A stretch of DNA of 64,000 nucleotides from Pyrocephalus nanus (Eukaryota; Chordata; Aves; Passeriformes; Tyrannidae), in NCBI GenBank assembly GCA_038380795.1, contig CM076277.1:897501-961500 (forward strand). Direction: 5' to 3'. This document shows positions 54,913 to 64,000 of the stretch, in pieces (the first letter of the stretch is position 1; each line of letters opens with the position of its first letter). A program made the translations under genes and the position numbers. Below the pieces are notes generated by a model. It was not told the origin of the DNA. It was given only the letters and a program-made list of their open reading frames with translations, and did no database searches.

Positions 54913-57900
54913 ACTAGTGACAAAGTGTGATCATGATGCTGGGGAACATGGCTCTTTGTACTACCACTTTAGACCCAAACAGGGCCTCCTGGGGCTGCAG
55001 AGCAGAAGAAGATGACTGTGGGAAGAGCCCTTGGCCCTTTGGAAGGAAAGAGATGATGGGAGAAGGCCAAGCCAGTGCCTGAGCTGGGCTTCCTTTGGTG
55101 GCTCCCCTTCATCCAGGTGCTCTTCAACTCCTCAAGCTCCTCTCCTCTTCCAGCTGCTCTCCTCTGGCTGCCACATCCCAGCGCAGTGTGGCTGAACCCG
55201 TGGTCTCTGCCTTGCTCTGAGGGCAGTGGCTGCCGGGGCAGCAGGGGACCTGCGGCAGGGTGGGAGCAGCTCACTACTGTCACCAGTGGAGGAAGAGCAT
55301 TCCCTGGTGGTGGGTGGTCCATGTGGTCTGCCACACCCCTGCCTGCTCCTGTATCTGAGGTGCCTTGGTGATGCCCCTTGGTGTCAGCGAGAGCTGGGTT
55401 CACAAAGCCTTTGGTTCAGTCTCCCTGCTCTGCTACACCAGAACATTCCAGGGCTCTGCTCCAGTGCTGTCCCTATGTGAGGGTTGGAGTAGGAGGGGAG
55501 GGATGTTCTGCAGTGCTGGTGGTGGTTCCAGGGTCTCCCTGGAGAGCCTGGTCCCTGCCTGGGCTGACTGTTCCACTTGGCTGTGGCACGTCTTGGACAG
55601 CCCCTTCCCCATCCCAAAAAGCACAAGGGGCCAGCAGGGCAGGGGCAAAACTCTTGGGCACATCTACCCTGTCCCCAGGCAGAGGCCCTAGCACTCTCAA
55701 GATGTGTCACTGAGGTGCTTTAGCCCCGAAGCTCTGTTTATGGGCTGTTCCTAGTGGCTGCAAAGTGCAGGTGGGCACAGAGCAGCTGCTGGGATGCCTC
55801 CCCGGAACCCTGGGCAGGATTAGATCTTTATAAAAAGAATTGGCCCAAGGCACTGCACAGATCACTTTAGGCCTGACAAACACTGTCAGCCTGTTTTATG
55901 GAGTAGGTGGGAAGATGAAGCTATTCTGTGCTCCATCCCTGCCACCCCCATGGAGCGGTGGGACCCCAGCAGGGGATGGGAGCTGGCAGTGCTGCCTGCA
56001 AGGTGCTGGGGTAGTGCCCTGCCTGTCAGCCACCCTGCCTTGGGGCTGCGGGTACACTTTCCTCTTGATTTGGGGCCCACCCTGGCTGCAAGACATGCCT
56101 TGGTCAATGAGCCTTGCTCTGTGCCATCCCAGCTGCTTTGGCTGGGGCTGAGCAAACAGGTTTGTGATATGTGGCAGTGTGTGCCCTGAAGGCTGGTGGG
56201 AGCTCCCTCAAACTCTTGGGCAAGGCTGGCTGCTGGACAAACACCCTGCTTGCCCTGGCTGATCCTTTTACCCTCTTCTGCATCACACCATTTAGGAGCT
56301 GAGCTTCCCCCATGATGTGTCACGGTGGGGTGAGCTGGGGTGCCCACCCATCTCTGACACCTCTGCCTGGCTGTTGGAGGCTCCTCTTTCCAGAGCTGTG
56401 CAGGGATCTTGCCCCGCCTTTGGCAGGCAGGGCTATCTGCTTGGGCAACAGCAGATGGGGCTTTCCAGGGAAGATGCATCTCTGATAGCCACAAGCTCCT
56501 GCAAGTCCTCAGCAGGTCTCAAGAGCGATGGAGACCTCTGTTCCCATGTCAGGTACCACCCCTCTCCCACCAGTGCTTTTGGCCAAGAGTATGATGGGCT
56601 CCTTTCTTGCTAGACTGGTGATTCCACTGGGCCTGGATGGAAAGGAAGAGCTGTCTGTTCTTAGATCCCTGCGGAGGACTTGCCACCTGGGACTGGTGTT
56701 TCAACAGCTCTTTTGGCACAGCAGGACCCAAGGGATTCGAAGCCGTAGGCAGCATCTGAGCAGGCATGGTGTTGGCTGGGGACCTGCATGACTTGCTCCC
56801 AAGGGTGATGCACAGGCTGGACCGTGTTCAGGAGAGCACCTGGCCCTGGTACAGGTAGGCTCTGGGCCATCATCTTCCAACAGCCAGGTACTGGTGGTGG
56901 CACCTCTCTGGGCTTCTTCCAGCCCATTTTCTCCTCACCCCTTGCTGCTCTCTTCTTTATTCTGCAACAGATTTTCCTTTCTTGGCTTTCCTCCCTGTTG
57001 CTGAAGGGGTTGAACGGTGTTTGGGCCACTTCCCAGCCTCAGCAGCTACAAGAACACTGCTTGGTAGGAGCCAAACAGGTTCTGCTCCCCTCATCGCAGC
57101 TGAAGGGTGCAGGTCTTGGGTACCAGGGCTTATCTTCCTCTCTGGTGCCTCCCTAGGGGATATTCAGTCTGGAGGGGTGTCAGGTGTTTGTCATGCCTCA
57201 GTGCACAGCATCTCAGGCTGCTGAAAGTGTCCTCAGCATGGCTGATGCTTGCTCTCTACTCTGGCGTTGCTCAGGGACCTCTGGGCTGGTTCTTCATGGA
57301 GCCATATGCTGCCTGGAATTCGGGTCTCGGCTTTTGTCCTTCCCCACCTGTACAGCAGGCAGGATACTTGGTGGGGTGATGGGGGGGGGGCTGATGGGGC
57401 ATTGGAGGGAGCTCTGTGCTGCAGTGAGGAGCTTTGGGAGCCTCTGAGGCCACTGTACTTACTGGATGGAGAGTTGGGTTTCACTGCCACTGGTGCCACC
57501 TGGAGATGCTTGTCGAGCTCCTATGTGCATGTTGTCATTCAAGGTAGCTGGAACTGAGACCCTGTTGTCACTCCACATGTTGCTGCTCCACAGGTCCAGT
57601 TTTCCTCCAGCCAAAAGGCTAGTGTTTCTCGGTACACCCAGTGGTGGTGGTAGGCAGGTTGAGCAGGAGCACTGCTACTTCCCAGGACCCTAGTATGATG
57701 CTTCTTGTTCCTCACTGCAAGGTTATGTTTATTGATGAATTTTGGATGGAAAATTTGGGATGGATGAATTTGGGAGGATGAGGGAAGGAGAGGGTTGCAA
57801 TAATCCTGCTACAGATTGAGCATGGCTTTTGTGCACAAGCCTGCTCATCTGCAAGGGAGAAGGCCAGTTGCCGGGTTGCCAGGGAGACAGAGATGTTGAT

Positions 57901-58983
57901 GTGGCAGATGCTGTGGCCATGCTGGGCGGTTTGTGTCCCACCCTTTGTTTGAGTTTGTTACCCACCAGTAACAGTCCCAGTGACAATCCCTGACTTGTTG
58001 GAGGGGACACAGTGCTGAGCCACGTGTATGCTACCCTGTCCCAAGGGGCCTTGATGATGGAGCACCCTCGCCAGTGGCTTCTGGTGGCTGTGGCTGCAGC
58101 AGCAGATGCTCTGAGGCTGGGGCAGGCTTGGTAGAGTTGGATGGATGTGGGTGCTTCAGCAGTGGATTAGGGGCCCATGCTCCAGAGCCATGTCCAAGGA
58201 GATCCTCTTGTGGTGGTCCAAGTGGGATGATGCTGTCTAGGGGGGTAGGTGGCCTTGCCACCACTTAGCTCATCCACCTGGTGACTGAGATGGGCAGCTC
58301 CATCTCTGTGAAAAGTCCAGGCTTCTCTGTTTTTCTAGAAGGGGCACCTTCAGGTCCCTGAGAAGTGACCAGGAACTAATAAGCAGAGGCATACAGTGAT
58401 GTGCCAGCCTAGGGGTGTGGGCAGTGTTTTGCCACTCTGACAGGGCTACAGTTCTGCTGTGGTGCCACTGCTCCATGCTCAGCAGCCCTGATGCCAGGCT
58501 AGGCTGAGCAGGACAGAGGGCTCAGCCTGGGTTTGACCTGGCTGAGCCTGGAGACACCACTGGGTTTGTGTCCTCCGTCCTGGCTGAGGCTTTCCCAATT
58601 CAGCTGGGAGACCAGGAGCCATGCCACCCCCTGTCCCGGTTTTCTTGGCCTGGTCCATGGTCCAGGACCTCTGTTAGGTTGTGGTGTAGTAAGGCCAGCC
58701 CAGCTGTGGGATCCCATCTCCCAGCCCAGCTGTGGTGATTGGATCCCAGCTCCCAGGCTGGCTGTGGTGCTGGGTGTCCCTGCTCCCAGTATTGGCCTGG
58801 GTGCCTGTCTTTTGGGAGCAGGGCTTTGTGCTCAGGTTGTCTGGGTTGGGACCTTCCTCTCAGAGCAGGAGGCTCTGCCTACCTTGGGGCTTTGCTCACC
58901 TTGGAGCTCTGCCCTTCGAGGGGGGAAGGAGGAGAGGGGGGAGTGGGAAGGAGGGGCTTTGCTCAGTTTTCTTTTTGTTTCCC
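54913..58983 (+). other. Putative intron, nothing recognised
   Basis: Four kb of unique DNA, G+T rich on + in several places (for example 58801-58860). A G10 run lies at about 57381-57390. 58690-58770 has two to three loose copies of a cccagctgtgg-containing segment. No exon, RNA gene or transposon recognised. Confidence 0.45.
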
Positions 58984-59004
58984 ATTTATTTATTTATTTA
59001 TTTA
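58984..59004 (+). repeat. (TTTA)n tetranucleotide repeat
   Basis: About five units of ATTT. Confidence 0.93.
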
Positions 59005-60059
59005 GCTTCTCGTGAGGCCCTTCCTTCTGTTGTCATTTAATTGCCCAAGTTCCCTTGAGTACTTGTCGCCTGCCTGGGGGTAGAATTTGAGACACATCAA
59101 AGGTAGCTGAGCTTCTGCAGGCAATGAGTGAACATCCTTTGGGAGCTAGGGAGAGATTAAACAGCCAAGAAAAACAACTGCTCTGCTCAGGATTGTCCAG
59201 AAGGTAAAATGGAAGGGTCAAGGGAGAGTGAGGGAAAACTAGCAATATTTGCTTCTGAGAAAATGTCTGCCCAGTGCCTGCGAGGAGACTGATGTGGTGG
59301 GTCCCTCCAGGGGTGAGGCCTGGAGGTTGCTGGGTGGGGGGACGCAAGGCTGGAGCAGCTCTGCAGTGGGAACGGGATGTTCATCTCTCCCAGTTGACCC
59401 TGGAATAGGTTTGTCCAGCTCTTTGTCGGGATTGTGTCTGTACATTGTCTAAATGACTCAGCTTCCTGCCACCCCGCTGGCAGGGCTGAGGAGCTGGGCC
59501 AGGGATGAAAGGGATACCAATGAAATGTCAAACCTGGTGTCACACTTGGGCTGGAGTCTTGTCTGGGGTCAGTGTGGGCAGATGTGTGGGGAGGCGGGAA
59601 TGGACTCACACCCACCTGGCTGCCTGTGGGCATTGGGTGCTGCTGCCAGATTGCTGGGGGTTGCTTGAACCCAGAGGGTGAATCAGATTTGAACTGCCAG
59701 TTAAGGAACGAAAAAAGGACTTTTCAACTTTGTCTTAGGGAGTAATACAAAGCAAATGGAATAAATGCCAAACAGTGGCATTGTTTGTAGTGTCAGGACT
59801 GGATCAAGGCAGTGCTTGGAGAGGTGTCAGCACCTCGGTCTCCGGCAGGAACCAGTGCTGGCTGCATGCCATGCACCACTGTGAGCCTTGGCAGAGCAGT
59901 CTGCCGAGCTCCTGGTGGCTGCCCTGGCCCTGCTGGGACCTGTGACCAGCCCCCTGAGCCTTGTTGAACCTGCATTCAAAGAAGAATGGGTTTCTGGGTG
60001 GTTTTTATTTGGTTTAAAATCCCTATGGCAGTAGTCGTTTTGTAGCATGAAATATCTTA
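59005..60059 (+). other. Putative intron, nothing recognised
   Basis: Unique DNA. Confidence 0.45.
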
Positions 60060-60095
60060 CAAAAACAAACAAATGAACAAATAAACAAACAAAAC
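60060..60095 (+). repeat. Imperfect (AAAC)n repeat
   Basis: aaacaaac units interrupted by atg and at substitutions. Confidence 0.9.
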
Positions 60096-61039
60096 CGCCT
60101 CCACCTAAGATATTCTCCTCCACTTCACTGAAAAACCTTTGGTTTTGATGATGCTGATGAGTGAGCTGACATGGTATGCTGTGCCACAGCATCCAGTGCA
60201 TTGATACACCAGCAGGGAATGTCTCCCCTGCTGTCAGCATGGCCCTGGGAATGCAAGGGAAGCTGGGAACTTTTGGGAAGCAGCCTCTGGAGAGCCAACT
60301 GCAGGTATTTTAGGTCCTTTCATGCACAGGGTCACTGCCAGCAGTGCCAAGGTGTAAGGGGGCTCTTACCAGAGTGGGAAGCTCATGGAAGCCCCTCCAC
60401 TTTTTTAATGAGGCCTTGGGGCAATGTGCTGTGGGTGCATTGATTTCTCGTGGCGCTGGTGATTAGTTAGATTTTGGGGTACCAAGTCAAAGGGAGAGTT
60501 TGGTTTTATTTTCTAGCTCTGACCTGTGAGAGGTCAGACCTCCGCTAGGAACATCAGTGCTGTGAATAGTTTAAAGAAGCGCCAGAAGGTCTATTTTCCA
60601 GTTATGATTTTCCATGGTGAATATGGTAATCTCCTGCTCCTCTTTCCAGCCAGGCAATCTGTCTTCCCTTGGAAGGGAGATGAGCAGCAGCTCATAAATT
60701 GCAGGCAGTGTCCAAAAAGGTGTTTGCAAGAGCAATTCTCTTTGTTGAGCTCCTGCCTGTTTCACTTACTGATCTGTTGCTCTTCTTCCTGTGAACTTAT
60801 AGCATTTTCTTCCCTGGAAAGAAATTCTGAGATATTTGGAGGGATTTTCCCATACATGTTGGCCTCTGTCAGTTAGTTGGGGAGCAACAGGGATGCTGAG
60901 GCTTGTGATTTGCCCTTTGCAGCTCAGGGACTTGCAGGAGGAAGCCAGGTGTGAAGGATGATGCTGCCCAGAGCCCAGGGAGGGCTCAGACACGTGTCCC
61001 TGGGAAAGCAGATTGTGTGGTCCTGCGAGAGAGTCCTTC
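60096..61039 (+). other. Putative intron with a nuclear-receptor-like inverted site
   Basis: TGACCT (60520-60525) and AGGTCA (60531-60536) form an everted repeat with a 5-base spacer, embedded in a perfect 8-bp inverted repeat (tctgacct / aggtcaga). Otherwise nothing recognised. Confidence 0.45.
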
Positions 61040-62057
61040 TGCCCTTCCAGCATGGAGTTCCAGCACTAATGGATGAGGAAAGAGGAACAGATGTCATCTA
61101 CCTGGACTTGTGTGAGGGATTGGATACTGTTCTGCGTGGCATCCATGTCTCTAAACTGAAGACACCGATTTGACAGATGGGCAACTTGGTGGATAAGGTG
61201 GTCACACTGAAAGAGTTGTAGTCAAGGGCTCGATGTCCAGGTGGAGCCAGTGACAAGTGGTGTCATCAGGAGTCAGTGTTGGGACCAGTGCTGTTTGATG
61301 TCTCTGTCGGTGACACGGACAGTGGGATCGATGCACCCTTGGCCAGTCTGCCGATGACACGGAGCTGTGGGTGCGGTCACAGGCTGGAGGGAAGGGACCT
61401 GGATAGGCCAACTGGTTCAACAAGGCCAGGAGCAAGTTCCTGCTCCTGGACTGGGGCAATCCCAAGCACAAATACAGGATGGGAGGAGAGTGGATTGAGA
61501 GCAGCCCTGAGGAGATGGACTTCGGGGGGTTGATGAATGAAAGGTTGGACAGGACCCAGCCATTCTGTCCCTCTGCTCTGCTCTGGTGAGACCCCACCTG
61601 GAGCAGTAGGGTCACGGAGCTGTCAGAGTCCAGAGGAGGCTACAGAGATGCTCCAGGGGCTAGAACACTTCTGCAGTGGAAACAGGCTGTCCAGCCTGGA
61701 CAAGAGAAGGCTCCAGGGAGATATTAGAGCCCCTTCCAGGGCCTAAAGTGGCTCCAAGAGAGCTGGAGAGGGACTTTGGACAAGGGCCTGGAGTGACAAG
61801 ACAAGGGGTAATGGTTTCTGACTGCCAGAGGACAGGATTGGATTGGATATTGGGAAGAAAGTTTTCCCTGTGAGGGTGGTGAGGCCCTGGCACAGATTGC
61901 CCAGAGAAGCTGTGGCTGCCCTATGCCTGGATGTGTTCAAGGCCAGGTTGGACAGGATACCTTGGAGCTAGTGGAAGGTGTCCCTGCCCATGGCAGGGGG
62001 TAGAACTGAATGATTTTTAAGGTGCTTTCCAACCCAAACCATTCTGGGATTCCATGC
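61040..62057 (+). mobile_element. CR1 LINE, about 1 kb of 3' end with RT remnant
   Basis: Longest CR1 here. The 5' part encodes a decayed RT: ERGTDVIYLDLCEGLDTVLR matches the family Thr-Asp-Val-Ile-Tyr-Leu-Asp-Phe segment (first catalytic Asp region), and a Gly-Pro-Val-Leu-Phe-Asp frame follows at 61278-61300. The ORF2 3' end includes ccagcctggacaagagaagg. The 3' UTR then runs to aaccattctgggattcc with a single tail unit. Stops and indels between these blocks make it dead. Confidence 0.93.
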
Positions 62058-64000
62058 TCATTCACAGCCATCTGGGCTGGCTGCCTGAGGTGTGCTCAAA
62101 TGGCATGAAGGCATTTCCATGTGTCCTTTTCCTTTTCCTGTCTAGCAGTTATCAGCTTCTGGAAGCAGCATTTGGACCTGGGGTGAGAGGTCTTTCTCAT
62201 CTAAAAGCTTTGCTCCCTTTGCCGAAGGCCTTTGTTCCGAGGTGGGGCTGGGGGCTGAGTCGTGGGGCCCAATGGGAAGCAGGGACAGACTTAGCGGAGG
62301 ACATCCCTGATGGAACCAGGTTCCAGTACTTTAGTGGGAAGGGGGTAGCTGGTGGGTACCACGTGGTGGTTTCTGGGCTCATGTCTGCTGCCAGAGCTGG
62401 TGCAGCAGAGCTGGTGCTGCTGGCAGGGACATGAGGGCAAGGTGGCTCCTGCGGGATGCTGGTTGCTAAGCAACTGGCAGAGGTGGAGCTTTCCGGGTAC
62501 CGTTCCCAGCACATCCCTGCCAGCATTGCTTCCTGTACTGCTCCTTGCCTGCTCCAGCATTGCCCACATCCTCCCAGGCAGCATAATGGGAGCTCCTACT
62601 GCCCGCACCACACCATCCTGGAGCAGAAGAGCCTCCTAGAGTATCTCTGGGTATCTGGGGTTTCTCTGCCAAGATCACCAACACCCTTCCCTGAGGAAGG
62701 AAGGTGTCTTGAAGCTCTGTTGACCCTTTTGTTTGAGGCTTCTGCTTCAGCGCTGCTTCTTTGCCCTGTTCTGGGAAGCAGGGCCAAAAGTGGGAGCCTC
62801 AAGGCTCCTGTACCCTGAGACTCCCTGCAGCCCCTTGGCTGGGCTGGGAACTGTGTGGAATGCTGTGGGAGTCTGTTTCCTCTCTGAGGCAGTTGTGCTG
62901 TTGAAGCCTGGGTGCCTTCGATCCTCCTTAGGCAGTGGCTATGTCGAGACAGGGATGTTGAGGCTGATACGGGAGGGGTGGGTGGTGCAGAAGGGTTTGG
63001 GAAAGTGTCAGTGGCTGCACTGCTCAAGTATCCCTGCTTGGATCTGTCCCTCAGGGTAACTGCAACCTGTCTGGGTATGTTGTGGTCTTGGGTCCTGTTT
63101 CTTTATGACCTTCCCAGGGACAGGTGTTCATAAGGCACTTGGGGAGTCCTTGGTTCAGATGATATCCCACAGCATGGGAAGGAGCTGTTAAAGGCTGCTT
63201 GGGGGCTGAAGGGTGAGGAGGTTGCTCTGAGTGGTGGCTTAAAGCCTTCAGTGCCTCCACAGGGCTAGTTCATTATGTGCCCTTTTTGTTGGAGGATGTT
63301 GAGCAACCTGCTCTACCTGGCCTTCTCCTGTCCAGCCAGTGCTTCTTGCTGGACTTTGCTGGAAGAGCTGAAAGCCCTAGATGCAGCATAGGATCATAAA
63401 TCTCTTCACTCCTGGTATGCTCCTAACTCTGCATTCCTTTTGAAAGGTTGATGTTTCTCTGGAGGAGGCACATTCCTGGCTTTACAGGGCTGCCTGGAGT
63501 GACTGAGGGGACAAGCTGGGCAGCCTTTTTCTGTGCAAGAAGCCTCAATGGAGGCTTCCAGACCTGCCTGGGTTCTCCCCTGGAGCAGTGAGCTGTATGA
63601 TTTCAGGCACAGGGGCTGCTGTCGGATCCTGCCGAAAGGATCTGTCCTTGATGTGCCTGTTGCTCCTGAGTGACAAAGCTGCCACACTGCTGGTGAGATC
63701 CTGTGCTCTGGGATGAGTTTTGGGGTCCCTGTGAACCTGCAGGCTGGTGTGGCTGTACTGGCACAAAGGTGCTGCATGGCAGTGTCCCAAGTCAGGGGAG
63801 GGGCCTGGTGAGCAGCAGCGATGGGTTCTCAGGGAGCCAAGGCTCTACCTGGGAGCAGGGGATGGTTTTCCACCACTGGTGACAGGGAGACACTTCTGCT
63901 TGTATTACCAAGTGGCTGTCACAGGGAAGGAGCTGAAGTGTGAGGCAATTGGGCTGAAAATGGAGGGCTCTGGAATAGCATCAGCCCCATGGCACCTCCT
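62058..64000 (+). other. Putative intron, nothing recognised
   Basis: Unique DNA to the end of the window. Frames up to 143 codons without domains. Confidence 0.45.

Noticed and set aside
1..64000. CRISPR arrays, rRNA, tRNA or telomeric repeats
   Set aside because: None of the expected patterns was seen by eye. The repeats found are transposons and microsatellites. A covariance-model search would be needed to exclude small RNAs.

Overview
This is nuclear DNA from a bird. It holds more than twenty pieces of CR1 LINE, the dominant interspersed repeat of avian genomes, in both orientations and mostly ending at the CR1 3' tail. It also holds one heavily deleted gammaretrovirus-like endogenous retrovirus (ERV) and five LTRs or LTR candidates. 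The ERV/LTR load would fit a songbird, but the sequence alone does not settle the species. There are no operons, CRISPR arrays or rRNA/tRNA genes. No host protein-coding exon could be recognised with confidence.

Layout. 1-8.6 kb: CR1 fragments, simple repeats and a CR1 split by an LTR. 8.64-11.82 kb: the ERV remnant. It has a matrix-like piece, a CpG-dense Gly/Ala/Pro-rich repeat region, the start of reverse transcriptase joined directly to the end of integrase, a scrap of env, a polypurine tract and a 3' LTR. 12-43 kb: mostly unique non-coding DNA with CR1 pieces, an LTR at 17.7-18.1 kb, a 588-bp solo LTR inside a CR1 tail with a 5-bp target duplication (22.1-22.7 kb), a 376-bp solo LTR with a 6-bp target duplication (33.1-33.5 kb), an old MIR-like SINE and a 338-codon open frame of unknown meaning.

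43.9-44.65 kb is a strong CpG island, the only clear promoter in the window. It carries about 10.7 tandem copies of a CCCCGG (GGGGCC-class) hexanucleotide, many GC boxes, and a good splice donor at 44413/44414 on the + strand. The simplest reading is the promoter and non-coding first exon of a + strand gene whose first intron(s) fill the rest of the window. From here on many + strand stretches look G+T rich, as transcribed introns often are, but sampled lines are mixed and this needs computing. Two internal splice-site-bounded segments (51140-51173 and 52683-52732) are candidate small exons. The gene itself is not identified.

44.65-64 kb holds further CR1 copies, including a 1-kb copy at 61.05-62.06 kb that keeps decayed reverse-transcriptase sequence, and a few microsatellites.

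Repeat boundaries were placed by eye and are good to about 10-30 bases, except where a target-site duplication fixes them.
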